Shown here: positions 54,848 through 63,649 of the stretch, one piece after another | How positions within the stretch are numbered: position 1 is the stretch's first letter | Layout: every line of letters begins with the position of its first letter | From: Velocimicrobium porci | Lineage (GTDB): Bacteria; Bacillota; Clostridia; Lachnospirales; Lachnospiraceae | Length of the DNA stretch: 64,000 nt | Direction: 5' to 3' | Assembly: GCF_009696045.1 (NCBI RefSeq) | Contig: NZ_VUMT01000005.1 | Coordinates: 62,001 to 126,000, forward strand | Notes under the pieces: generated by a model | Told to the model about the DNA's origin: nothing | The model's input: the letters and a program-made list of their open reading frames with translations, nothing else | Database searches by the model: none | Position numbers and translations under genes: made by a program

Positions 54848-56626
54848 ATGTTCAGTATAAATAGAAAATGGAAAAAAGATTTATCATTATATCAAAGATT
54901 GTTATCTTATGAAAAAGGAAGAATTACAATTGTTTTAATTAGTGTAGTTATTGGAGGTATATCAACTTTTTTGATATTTAGCACAATTGGAGTAATGCTT
55001 CAAAATATTATCAGGATAAGCGAATTACCAGATGCGAATAATATTTTGAAGGATACGGTTTCCTATCTCTTATTTGTTTTTTTGTTTTCGATCATAAGTG
55101 GATTTGCACCGGTTGGAGTTGCCTATGGTGAAGAATATGCAAAAACGAAATTGAAAGAGGATTTACTTTTTAATTGGACCAATGGAAATGAGGCGAATAC
55201 AGAGGAATTAAAAAATAGTGATGTATTAGTACGATTAAATGACGATATAAATAAAGCGGTTGATTTAATTGGAAATTATATAAATCTGTGGTATATTAAT
55301 CCAATTATTTCGGGGATTCTTTCTTTATTTGTGGTTTCATCTATTGATATCAAAATTGGGATTTATTGTATTGCATGTTCTTGTATGCAGTTATTTATTA
55401 TAAAACCGGTTTTAAAAAGAACGGTTCGAATAAAAGAGAAAATTCAAGGTCAAAAGTCAAAAATAGTATCAGCTTTTTCTGAAATGATAGTGGGATCAAA
55501 GGAAATAAGAGTATTTTGCTTAAAAGAAAGTCAAATGAAGAAAATGAGTCAATTAAGCGAAACGTTAATGAATCAAAATATTTCATACGGAAAATTATAT
55601 GGGATAAGAAAAGTCAGTCTTACATTAGGAGATTTTTTTAATGTTGCAGGTATTCTTATTTTAGGTGCGTATCTATCGGAAATAGGAGTGATTCGTTTTA
55701 GCCAAATTATGTTGGCAATTCCTTTATCTGATCAGATTACTCAGTTGGTCAATGGAATAATAAGTATTGCTTCTGTATATGCGGAAAGGCTTCCCTCGCT
55801 TTATCGCATTTTTGAGTTGATTGATTGTGAACAGGAGAAGAATTTTACATTAAAGGATATGGAGATTGGTGAAAATATGCCTGCAATTGAGTTTAATGAT
55901 GTGACATTTTCCTATAAAAATGGAATTCCGGTTTTAGAAAATCTTACATTTTCAATTCCACATGGTTGTACAGTGGCATTTGTTGGAGAAAGTGGGAGTG
56001 GAAAGACATCAATTTTTCAATTATTGTTAGGATTATATATACCGCAGAAAGGAAATATAAAGTTATACAATCAATCAATTGAGGAAGTAGGGTTAAAAGA
56101 ATGGAGAAAATGTTTTTCTTATGTAGAGCAGTCGACTCCGCTATTTGATACATCGATAAAAGAGAATCTTAAAATTGGAAATGCGAATGAAATGGTTACA
56201 GAAGACGAAATGGAACAGGCATTAAAAGAGGCATATGCTGATGAATTTATTTGTAATCTAAAAAACGGTTTGGATTACGAAGTGTCAGAAGCAGGCAGGG
56301 GACTGTCAGGGGGACAAAAACAAAGAATTGCAATTGCAAGAAGTTTTCTCCGAAAAGCTCCAATTATGTTGTTAGATGAGGCAACAGCTGCATTGGATAA
56401 TGAATCAGAAAAAATGGTACAGAGAGCAGTTTATGAAGCGAAGGAAAATCGCACTATACTTATGGTAGCTCATAAGCTAGAAACGGTTTGTGAAGCGGAT
56501 ATCATTTATGTATTAAAACATGGGAAAATTGTCGAGCAGGGGACTCATTATGAATTATTAGCCAAAGAAAAAGAATATGCAAAACTTTGGAACATACAGC
56601 ATTCCAAGATGTCATTAACAAGTTAA
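54848..56626 (+). CDS. ABC exporter half-transporter, second subunit
   Basis: A 592-residue half-transporter with six membrane helices and an ATPase domain: Walker A GESGSGKTS, signature LSGGQKQR, Walker B IMLLDEATAALD and H-loop VAHKLETV. Partner of the preceding gene; ribosome site GAGGGGGT. Heterodimers of this kind export drugs, lipids or peptides. No peptidase C39 domain is present, so bacteriocin leader removal is not built in. The substrate is unknown. Confidence 0.92.
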   Translation: MFSINRKWKKDLSLYQRLLSYEKGRITIVLISVVIGGISTFLIFSTIGVMLQNIIRISELPDANNILKDTVSYLLFVFLFSIISGFAPVGVAYGEEYAKTKLKEDLLFNWTNGNEANTEELKNSDVLVRLNDDINKAVDLIGNYINLWYINPIISGILSLFVVSSIDIKIGIYCIACSCMQLFIIKPVLKRTVRIKEKIQGQKSKIVSAFSEMIVGSKEIRVFCLKESQMKKMSQLSETLMNQNISYGKLYGIRKVSLTLGDFFNVAGILILGAYLSEIGVIRFSQIMLAIPLSDQITQLVNGIISIASVYAERLPSLYRIFELIDCEQEKNFTLKDMEIGENMPAIEFNDVTFSYKNGIPVLENLTFSIPHGCTVAFVGESGSGKTSIFQLLLGLYIPQKGNIKLYNQSIEEVGLKEWRKCFSYVEQSTPLFDTSIKENLKIGNANEMVTEDEMEQALKEAYADEFICNLKNGLDYEVSEAGRGLSGGQKQRIAIARSFLRKAPIMLLDEATAALDNESEKMVQRAVYEAKENRTILMVAHKLETVCEADIIYVLKHGKIVEQGTHYELLAKEKEYAKLWNIQHSKMSLTS

Positions 56627-56745
56627 AAGAAATAAAAAATAATAAGAGGCTAATGTACTTGACGTAATTTTAGGGATATTTTATAATAACAGGGTATTGA
56701 AATGAAAGAAAATACAGCTCGATTTATAATAAAGGAGGCATTGTA

Positions 56746-56955
56746 ATGGCTGAGATAACAAAAGAAACATTAATTGGTGAAATTATTGCAAATCATAGAG
56801 AGGTAGCGCCTATTCTTATGCAGGCGGGCATGCACTGTTTAGGATGTCCATCTGCCCAAGCTGAAAGTTTGGAAGAGGCATGTATGGTACATGGAATTAA
56901 TGTGGATGATTTGGTAATTCAGATTAATGGTTTTCTTGAAGTAAATAAGCAATAA
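56746..56955 (+). CDS. DUF1858 protein (hybrid-cluster-associated redox disulfide domain)
   Basis: A 69-residue protein with the DUF1858 pattern: ITKETLIGEIIANHREVAPILMQAGMHCLGCPSA followed by SLEEACMVHGI. The CLGC pair gives a redox-active or metal-binding dithiol. Such proteins occur next to hybrid-cluster or other anaerobic redox genes, but alone here. AAAGGAGG precedes the ATG and a terminator follows. Confidence 0.92.
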   Translation: MAEITKETLIGEIIANHREVAPILMQAGMHCLGCPSAQAESLEEACMVHGINVDDLVIQINGFLEVNKQ

Positions 56956-56989
56956 TTGATTTGTAGAGTTTTGAAATAAGTATTAGGAT

Positions 56990-57056
56990 AAGAGCACTAA
57001 AAAATAAAATTTTTATGACAATTATAAGAATTTTGTTTTTCAGTGCTCTTATTTTT
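56990..57056 (+). terminator. Terminator after the DUF1858 gene
   Basis: Arms AAGAGCACT (56990-56998) and AGTGCTCTT (57042-57050), with an A/T-rich middle and ATTTTTTG after. Confidence 0.75.
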
Positions 57057-57243
57057 TGAAAATTCATTTGGAGAATAGGCAAATGTTATTGAAAAAATAT
57101 CAAGAAAATAATATAATAAACACCTAAGGTATTGGGAGGAGAAAGGGGAAATATTTTTTATTACATTGAGCGATGGGATTGGGTTGAAAGAATTATGAAA
57201 GGAAAGGATATATGCGTTGCCCTTTCTTTCAACTTGTTTTATG

Positions 57244-57285
57244 GGGCAATATCGCTGACTTGCGATAGCATGGGTAGAAAAATGG
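57244..57285 (+). promoter_or_regulatory. Hairpin-plus-start element, copy B (shared with 6343-6389)
   Basis: GGGCAA, then a hairpin TATCGC-TGACTT-GCGATA (57250-57267), then GC and ATGGGTAGAAAAATGGA with two in-frame ATGs of the acetyltransferase gene. This repeats the organisation of copy A in front of an unrelated gene. The hairpin arm length differs (6 against 9 bp) while pairing is kept. Confidence 0.6.
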
Positions 57286-57779
57286 AAATTAGACCAATAA
57301 AAGAAGAAGACGCAAAAGAATTTCTTGAGATGTTATTGAAGTTGGATAAGCAGACGGAATTAATGACATATGAGGTAGGAGAACATCCGCCGGAATTGGA
57401 CAATATTTTAACAGCAATCCGTATTTGTGAGAAAAAAGATAACTTATTGCTGGTTGCCTTAGAAGAAGCAAAAATTATAGGTTTTTTGGGTGCTGCCCGA
57501 GGAGAATTTAATCGAAGCCGACATTCGGTATCTATAACTATAGGAATATTGGAGGATTATCGCCATCAGGGAATTGGAAGTGCGATGTCTGAGCAGATGG
57601 AACAGTGGGCGAGAAGGGCTGGGATTGTAAGGCTTGAATTGACGGTTATATGTCATAATACACAGGCGGTACGTTTATATGAAAAAAAAGGATTTTTTAT
57701 TGAGGGAATTCGAAAAAAATCTTTATTTGTAAATGGAAAATACATTGACGAGTATTATATGGGAAAAATTTTGGTATAA
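57282..57779 (+). CDS. GNAT-family N-acetyltransferase
   Basis: A 165-residue acetyl-CoA-dependent acetyltransferase. It begins MEIRPIKEEDAKEFLEMLLKL, has the acetyl-CoA loop in ILEDYRHQGIGSAMSEQME (motif A, R/Q-x-x-G-x-G/A) and the C-terminal NTQAVRLYEKKGFFIEGIRKKS, the pattern of the RimI/YhhY-type acetyltransferases. Start 57282 matches the family; ATG 57270 is in frame, and the frame stays open to 57132. The substrate is unknown. The unusual hairpin leader is shared with the dipeptidase gene. Confidence 0.88.
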   Translation: MEIRPIKEEDAKEFLEMLLKLDKQTELMTYEVGEHPPELDNILTAIRICEKKDNLLLVALEEAKIIGFLGAARGEFNRSRHSVSITIGILEDYRHQGIGSAMSEQMEQWARRAGIVRLELTVICHNTQAVRLYEKKGFFIEGIRKKSLFVNGKYIDEYYMGKILV

Positions 57780-57821
57780 ATCAATTTAACGTTATATTTG
57801 ATATTGTTGATAAAATTATAG

Positions 57822-57866
57822 AAAAAGGAAGATAGATGACTTAGTTCGTTTATCTTCCTTTTTTCG
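57822..57866 (+). terminator. Terminator after the GNAT gene
   Basis: Perfect 13-base arms AAAAAGGAAGATA (57822-57834) and TATCTTCCTTTTT (57851-57863), followed by T. Confidence 0.85.
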
Positions 57867-57974
57867 CGTTTTGTAAAGTTTTTCTGAAAAAACTATTTAA
57901 AAAGCGAAAAAATGTGTTATACTTAAAATGTAGAATTTATTTAGTTACTTGTTTTAAAATTAGGAGGAATGAAA

Positions 57975-59705
57975 ATGAAAAACAGAAAAAATATTTCTGT
58001 AAAAGTACGTTTACTAGTGGTTTTTCTTGTCTTTGGACTTTTTACGATTGTACTTGGCGTGTCTTCTGCTTATAATTTGGGCAGGACAAAAGAACGGTCC
58101 GAAAAAATCTCAGAGATTGGAATTCGAAATCTGATTGATTTTGATGAAATTACTAGTATAAGTGAAAAAACACAAAAGCTTGTTTATGTATTACGCGATA
58201 CTACAGATGAAGAAGAAAAAAAGAGCTGTCTTGATAATTTCAAGCTTTATGAAGAAAATGCTTATTATTATTTGGATGAGGCAGAAAAAAATGCAGAACA
58301 GGGGCAAAAGGAGAATCTTGCTTCTTTGCGCTCTGGTCTTGATGAGTTATTTGCAAATGTACAAATTGCTACAGCCGCCGCGAATTCCAAGGATATGCAG
58401 GCATTTGGAAAAGCGATTGAATCAAATAAAAAGGCAAATGAAACAATCAGCACTGCAATAGGAGAATTAGTTACTGCCAATGATAGTATGATTAAATCTG
58501 TAACAAAAGAACAGGACGATATTCTAAAGAATTCAATTAGGGTAGCGATTGGTCTTGGAATCGTTACAATTGCATGGTTGATTCTTGCAATTTTTAATGT
58601 AAACAGATGCATTATTAATCCACTTAAAAAGTTAGAAACGAAGCTAAATGAAATTATTGAAAGTATTCAACAAAATCGAGGCGATTTATCAATACGGGTT
58701 CCGATAAGGAAATACGATGAAATTGGAAGAGTTGCTTTTAATATTAATAAGTTTATTGATACGCTTGAAAAAATTATTGGAAAAGTTACATATAATGCAG
58801 GTGAGTTGGACAGTATCATTGAAAATGTTATGAATAAAATTGTAAGAGCGAATGACAGTAGTAGTGATATTTCTGCTGTAATGGAAGAGCTTGCAGCTTC
58901 TATGGAGGAAGTTTCAAGAGTTGCCGTTGATATTAATTCTGATACAGAAAGTGCGAATGATGAAGTTGGTAGCATGGCAAAAGAAGCTGAGAATATGGTT
59001 GCTTACTCGAAAGAAATGAAGATTCGGGCGGGTGAGATGGAAGCCTCTGCATTAGAAACAAAAGAGAGCACAAACCAAGTTGTTACCGAGATTGTACAAA
59101 ATCTTGAGGTGGCAATTGAAAATAGTAAAAGTATTGCAGAAATCAGTAATCTTACAGAAGATATTCTTGCTATTTCCGGTCAGACTAATTTACTTTCGTT
59201 AAATGCTTCTATCGAGGCAGCCAGGGCTGGAGAAGCAGGAAGAGGATTTGCTGTTGTAGCGGATCAGATTCGTGAACTTGCGGATTCAAGTAAGGAGGCG
59301 GCAAGTAATATACAGCAGCTAAATAGTGAAATTGTAAGGGCGTTTGATGAACTGATTGAAAATTCAAAATCTATGGTTTCTTATATTAATGAAACAATTC
59401 TTACAGATTATGATAACTTTGTTGAGGTTGGTAAAAAGTATAATGAGGATGCGGCACATCTAAATCAAACGATGGATGGATTTGCAAGGAAAAATGATGA
59501 TCTTGCAAATATAATGGATGCAATTGCAAAACGGATGGATGGAATTGCCAGATCTGTAGATGAAGGAAGTCGTGGCGTTATGAGTGCAGCAACTAATGTA
59601 ACAACATTAGTTGAAGATGTGAGTGATATTCATAATGAGATGAATCGAAATGAAACAATTGCAAAATCGCTGAAGGAAGAAACCGATAGCTTCCTCGTAA
59701 GATAA
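57975..59705 (+). CDS. Methyl-accepting chemotaxis protein with a four-helix-bundle-like sensor
   Basis: A 576-residue chemoreceptor. The membrane helices are at about residues 10-32 ([16 protein letters not shown]) and 192-215; between them is a ~160-residue helical region of the 4HB_MCP type, without Cache sequence. A HAMP domain follows, then the signalling hairpin with [39 protein letters not shown] 57975 has AGGAGG seven bases upstream, which fits better than ATG 57969. No chemotaxis signalling genes are adjacent. Confidence 0.92.
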   Translation: MKNRKNISVKVRLLVVFLVFGLFTIVLGVSSAYNLGRTKERSEKISEIGIRNLIDFDEITSISEKTQKLVYVLRDTTDEEEKKSCLDNFKLYEENAYYYLDEAEKNAEQGQKENLASLRSGLDELFANVQIATAAANSKDMQAFGKAIESNKKANETISTAIGELVTANDSMIKSVTKEQDDILKNSIRVAIGLGIVTIAWLILAIFNVNRCIINPLKKLETKLNEIIESIQQNRGDLSIRVPIRKYDEIGRVAFNINKFIDTLEKIIGKVTYNAGELDSIIENVMNKIVRANDSSSDISAVMEELAASMEEVSRVAVDINSDTESANDEVGSMAKEAENMVAYSKEMKIRAGEMEASALETKESTNQVVTEIVQNLEVAIENSKSIAEISNLTEDILAISGQTNLLSLNASIEAARAGEAGRGFAVVADQIRELADSSKEAASNIQQLNSEIVRAFDELIENSKSMVSYINETILTDYDNFVEVGKKYNEDAAHLNQTMDGFARKNDDLANIMDAIAKRMDGIARSVDEGSRGVMSAATNVTTLVEDVSDIHNEMNRNETIAKSLKEETDSFLVR

Positions 59706-59710
59706 GAATA

Positions 59711-59760
59711 AAAAGAGTCCCATCAATAACAATTGAAGTTGTTGATGGGATTCTTTTTTG
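59711..59760. terminator. Bidirectional terminator between the chemoreceptor and 5'-nucleotidase genes
   Basis: Twenty-base arms at 59711-59730 and 59739-59758, with two G-U pairs, core AGTCCCATCAA, followed by T-run. Confidence 0.85.
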
Positions 59761-59781
59761 CTATATAAATGTTAGTTCTGT

Positions 59782-61842
59782 TTATTTAGCCTTTACTGTT
59801 AATTTGCAAGAAACTGATTTTCCGTTTACAGTTGCTTTAATTGTAGTAGTACCGGCTTTTTTAGCAGTAACTTTACCTTTGCTTGTGATAGAAGCTACTT
59901 TTTTGTTGCTGGATGACCATTTAACAGTACCATTTAGGCCATAAGCTTTTGCTTTAAAAGTATATGTTTTACCAACTTTTAATTGTTTTGTAGAAGCTGT
60001 CATCTTTACGACAGGGTTCTTAACAGTAACTTTTAACTGTAATTTGTAAGTTGTGTTGTTTTGTGTAACTTTTGCAGTGATAGTAGCAGTACCGGCTTTT
60101 TTAGCAGTAACTTTACCTTTGCTTGTCACAGTAGCAACTTTTTTATTGCTGGATGTGTATGTAACTTTTGCATCATCTGCAAGAGATTTGATATTTACGT
60201 TAAAGGACTGACCTTTGTAAATTGTTTTTTTCTTAGCTGTTGTTGGAACTGTTACAGGTTTTGTGCCTTCTGTAAAACGGGCAGCTGCATCAACTTTTAA
60301 AGGTCCTTCTTTTCCTAATTTAGTAACTTTTTCGATTAAAGATTCATTATCTGCTACATTTGTATTTACAGAAGATACAACGTCTGTAACGAATGCAGTA
60401 TATTTATTACCACCTGTTGCAAGGTATTGATTTGTTACTAATGTATATACTTTATCCATTTGGATTGGAGTTCCGTCTGCTAAACGAACATCAAATACTT
60501 GTTGGTCCTCTGGAAGACTTAAATCATATTTTGCAGTAAGACCAGACATCTGCATGTTGGAAGAGTCATTTCCGACAACTTGTTCTAATAATTTAACAAT
60601 CTGACTACCTTTCATTTCAATTTTATAGATTAAGTTACCGAATGGAGCCACTGTATAAATGTCGTTTACTGTAAGTTTTTTTGCGTCAAAGTTAGTACGG
60701 ATACCACCATCATTGCAGAATGCAAAGTCTACACCTTCATCATAACGCATCATATCTGTAATCCAGTTACCCATTACGGATGTTAGAGAACCTTCGATTA
60801 AATCTCTTGTTAAAGCTACAGGTAAGTCTGCAATTTCTTTATTAAGTAATGGTGCAACTTCATCTACTGCAGTATTAGAAATATTAATGATTGTTGTATC
60901 AAAATCAGTTTTGTTTGCATCTGTACATACTAATTTTGTAGGGTCTGCATTAATATCAACAAATTCTGGTGTAGTTACAGTTACTTTATTATCAGCAGAA
61001 ATTGTCATTGTTGCTTTTGCAAATCCTCTTGCTTCTTTGTATCCCTGACCATAAGGAATACCATTGCTGCCTACACCTACTTTGATTTGGTGGGAGTGAC
61101 CGCCAAATACAGCATCAATGTATCCTGCTTCGAATTTTTCAACACATTCCTGAGCGTCATCGTGAGCTAATACGATAACTGCATCCGCTTCTTTTGATGT
61201 TTTTAACTCTTTTGCGAGTTTATTAACGATAGAAGCATCTTCGCTAATTGTGTAAGGAGCGATTCTTTCAGCCATAATATCTACAGAATATTCATCTGCC
61301 CAACCGATAATAGCGATTTTTTTGCCACTTCTTTCAACAATTGTATAAGGTTTTGCAAAATCTACTAATTTGCCTGTGCTTTTAACAAAGATATTGGAAG
61401 CGAGCATTGGAATATTGCTGTTTGCCAATGTAGCATTTTTTGTAGTAACTTTTTCAATGCCCCAGTCAAATTCATGGTTACCAACTGCAGAAGCATCAAA
61501 TTTCATAGCATCTAAAGTCTGAATTAAATATTTTCCATAAGAAAGGTTAGATAGAGGAGTTCCCTGAAAAGTATCTCCACCATTTAAAATAATAGTATCG
61601 CCTTTTGCTTTGTAATCATTAAATAACTTAGCCATATAAGCCATTCTGTACTGGAAAGAAGACTTTTCTTTACTTGGAGTCTCAACCAGATGTCCATGGA
61701 TATCGGTTGTTTCAAGAAGTGTAATAGTTACGTCCCCCGTTGCAGCCTTTGCGTTGTTTACAGGTACATTAATCATACCGAAAACTAATGCAAGGACTAG
61801 CAATAAAGATAATGTTTTTTTCATTTTTTTTGTTAGTTGCAT
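59782..61842 (-). CDS. Secreted 5'-nucleotidase/2',3'-cyclic phosphodiesterase with two Big_2 domains
   Basis: A 686-residue exported metallophosphatase. Residues 1-33 form a signal peptide (KKTLSLLLVLALVFGMINVPVNNAKA). The calcineurin-like domain has TTDIHGHL, NGGDTFQG, GNHEFDWG and GGHSHQIK. The 5'-nucleotidase C-terminal domain (VALTRDLIEGSLTSVMGNWITDMMRY, CNDGGIRTNF) follows, then two Big_2 domains in the last ~155 residues (each with SSNKKVA.[TI]SKGKVTAKKAGT). It would recycle extracellular nucleotides. No LPxTG tail is present. GAGGAAAAGCGA is the ribosome site. Confidence 0.93.
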   Translation of the reverse strand: MQLTKKMKKTLSLLLVLALVFGMINVPVNNAKAATGDVTITLLETTDIHGHLVETPSKEKSSFQYRMAYMAKLFNDYKAKGDTIILNGGDTFQGTPLSNLSYGKYLIQTLDAMKFDASAVGNHEFDWGIEKVTTKNATLANSNIPMLASNIFVKSTGKLVDFAKPYTIVERSGKKIAIIGWADEYSVDIMAERIAPYTISEDASIVNKLAKELKTSKEADAVIVLAHDDAQECVEKFEAGYIDAVFGGHSHQIKVGVGSNGIPYGQGYKEARGFAKATMTISADNKVTVTTPEFVDINADPTKLVCTDANKTDFDTTIINISNTAVDEVAPLLNKEIADLPVALTRDLIEGSLTSVMGNWITDMMRYDEGVDFAFCNDGGIRTNFDAKKLTVNDIYTVAPFGNLIYKIEMKGSQIVKLLEQVVGNDSSNMQMSGLTAKYDLSLPEDQQVFDVRLADGTPIQMDKVYTLVTNQYLATGGNKYTAFVTDVVSSVNTNVADNESLIEKVTKLGKEGPLKVDAAARFTEGTKPVTVPTTAKKKTIYKGQSFNVNIKSLADDAKVTYTSSNKKVATVTSKGKVTAKKAGTATITAKVTQNNTTYKLQLKVTVKNPVVKMTASTKQLKVGKTYTFKAKAYGLNGTVKWSSSNKKVASITSKGKVTAKKAGTTTIKATVNGKSVSCKLTVKAK
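59848..60126. repeat. Tandem Big_2 coding repeat, 240-bp period
   Basis: A 39-base stretch is identical at 59848-59886 and 60088-60126, exactly 240 bp (80 codons) apart. It encodes the TSKGKVTAKKAGT core of each Big_2 domain. The flanks are less alike. Confidence 0.85.
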
Positions 61843-61877
61843 TCGCTTTTCCTCTCTTTCTTTTTAAAGATAAATGA

Positions 61878-61938
61878 TTCACAAATGATTTTACTCATTG
61901 TGAATTTGTATTATAGCATATTTTGGACAATATAGCAA
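61878..61938 (-). promoter_or_regulatory. Promoter and operator-like inverted repeat of the 5'-nucleotidase gene
   Basis: On the minus strand TTGCTA (61938-61933) and TATAAT (61915-61910) are 17 bp apart. Just downstream, TTCACAAATGA and TCATTGTGAA (61878-61888 and 61895-61904) are an imperfect inverted repeat overlapping the expected start point. The rest of the intergenic region (to 62151) holds a small hairpin near 61979-61996 but no gene. Confidence 0.5.
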
Positions 61939-62151
61939 ACTCATATGGGTATTTTTTTGAAAAAATTGTGTTAAATAACAGGGACGCATGTCCTTTTGTT
62001 TTAAATGGTTAGACAAATGCACTAATTTAGATTGGTTAATAAGATTAGGTAATAGAAAGTGAATTTGGTGTGATTTGTTGAATATTTATATTGCGAAAAG
62101 AAATAAGAACTTCTATAATAAATAAAAAACAATAAGGGGGATTGAGTTGAA

Positions 62152-63414
62152 ATGAAAGACGAAACAAAGTGTTTACATTCCGGTTATACACCTGAAAATG
62201 GAGCGCCTAGGGTTATGCCGATTGTTCAAAGTACAACTTATACATTTGACTCTACGGAGCACATAGGAGAATTGTTTGATATGCCTACGGCACATATGTA
62301 TTCTCGTTTTTCGAATCCTACAGTTGAATGTGTGGAAAAGAAAATTGCTGATTTGGAAGGTGGAGTTGGTGCAATGTGTACATCTTCCGGGCAGGCGGCA
62401 TCGTTACTTTCAATTTTGAATCTTTGTTCAGCAGGGGATAGTTTTATTAGTACATCAACGATTTATGGAGGAACTGTTAATTTATTTGCCGTTACTTTAA
62501 AACGTTTTGGAATCGAGTGTATTTTTGTAGATGCAGAAGCATCTGAGGAAGAGATTCAAAGTAAATTTAAGGAAAATACAAAAGCAGTGTTTGGCGAAAC
62601 TTTAGCGAATCCGGCACTTGCTGTTTTAGATATCGAAAAGTTAGCTGCTATTGCACATAAGAATGGTGTTCCTCTTATTATAGATAATACATTTGCTACA
62701 CCTGTATTGTGCAAGCCATTTCAATTTGGAGCAGACATTGTAATTCACTCAACAACAAAATATATGGACGGACATGCTCTGCAAGTTGGAGGTGTTATTG
62801 TTGACAGTGGTAATTTTGATTGGGAGAATGGAAAGTTTCCGGAATTTACAGAACCGGATGAATCTTATCACGGAGTAATTTACGCCCGAGATTTTGGAAA
62901 ACAGGCTTATATTGTAAAAGCAAGAATGCAACTAATGAGAGACTTTGGCTGTTATCCTGCAGCACATTCGGCATTTCTGTTGAATCTGGGGCTTGAAACA
63001 CTCCCAATTCGGATGGAACGTTATTGTGAAAATGCACTGAAAGTTGCAAAGTATTTTCAACAGTCGGATAAAATTGAAGAAGTTAAGTATTCTGCTCTTC
63101 CAGAAGATGAATATTATCAAAGAGCAAAAAAGTATCTTCCAAAAGGAAGTTGTGGAGTGATATCAATTGTAATTAAAGGCGGAAAGGAAAACGCTGTTAG
63201 ATTTATGGATGGTCTGAAATTAGCTTCGAATGAGGTTCATGTTGCAGATATTCGCACTTGTGTTTTACATCCGGCGAGCGCAACACATCGACAGTTGACA
63301 GACGAACAGTTAATTGCAGCAGGCGTTAATCCTGGTCTGATTCGTGTATCTGTTGGCTTGGAGAATGTAGAGGATATTATTGCAGATATTGAACAGAGCT
63401 TAGAAAAATTGTAA
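62152..63414 (+). CDS. metY: O-acetylhomocysteine sulfhydrylase-family PLP enzyme
   Basis: A 420-residue cystathionine-gamma-synthase-family enzyme that makes homocysteine from O-acetylhomocysteine and sulfide. N-terminal DETKCLHSGYTPENGAPRVMPIVQSTTYTF is typical of MetY. PLP contacts are in SSGQAASLLSILNL, IDNTFATPVLCKPFQFGAD and the Schiff-base lysine in HSTTKYMDGHALQVGG; substrate-side residues are in the late VHVADIRTCVLHPASATH. A methionine gamma-lyase cannot be ruled out, since the families share all motifs. AAGGGGG lies upstream. Confidence 0.88.
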   Translation: MKDETKCLHSGYTPENGAPRVMPIVQSTTYTFDSTEHIGELFDMPTAHMYSRFSNPTVECVEKKIADLEGGVGAMCTSSGQAASLLSILNLCSAGDSFISTSTIYGGTVNLFAVTLKRFGIECIFVDAEASEEEIQSKFKENTKAVFGETLANPALAVLDIEKLAAIAHKNGVPLIIDNTFATPVLCKPFQFGADIVIHSTTKYMDGHALQVGGVIVDSGNFDWENGKFPEFTEPDESYHGVIYARDFGKQAYIVKARMQLMRDFGCYPAAHSAFLLNLGLETLPIRMERYCENALKVAKYFQQSDKIEEVKYSALPEDEYYQRAKKYLPKGSCGVISIVIKGGKENAVRFMDGLKLASNEVHVADIRTCVLHPASATHRQLTDEQLIAAGVNPGLIRVSVGLENVEDIIADIEQSLEKL

Positions 63415-63424
63415 ACTTATGTGG

Positions 63425-63475
63425 TAAAGAGGTTGTCGCAAAATGATTTTTTGTAACAACTTCTTTATTATTTTA
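63425..63475 (+). terminator. Terminator after metY
   Basis: Arms TAAAGAGGTTGT (63425-63436) and ACAACTTCTTTA (63456-63467), one G-U pair, with T-rich sequence on the right. Confidence 0.75.
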
Positions 63476-63501
63476 TTGTTTTGATAATAAAACAATTTAT
63501 T

Positions 63502-63536
63502 AATTGTAAACTTTTTTAAAAATATAGTTGACAATT
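63502..63536 (+). promoter_or_regulatory. BirA-type biotin operator
   Basis: AATTGTAAAC (63502-63511) and GTTGACAATT (63527-63536) are inverted, matching 9 of 10 positions, with a 15-bp gap. This is the expected form of the biotin repressor site (TTGT.AAC, 14-16 bp, GTTWACAA). The right half overlaps the TTGACA promoter box, so binding would block transcription of bioY. Confidence 0.8.
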
Positions 63537-63556
63537 GGAATAGGAATGAGTATACT
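63528..63556 (+). promoter_or_regulatory. bioY promoter
   Basis: TTGACA (63528-63533), 17 bp, TATACT (63551-63556). It overlaps the BirA operator. Confidence 0.8.
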
Positions 63557-63649
63557 ACGATTGAAAGAAATTAGGAAATGTAGAAGAAAATTGTAAAAGA
63601 AACACTGGAATGTACAAGCATTTTAGGTGAGAAATGGGGATGTGAAGAG

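Noticed and set aside
61979-62151. Region upstream of metY considered as a SAM or T-box leader
   Set aside because: No SAM-box core or T-box sequence is present; only a short AGGGAC-GTCCTT hairpin near 61979-61996 with no obvious partner transcript.
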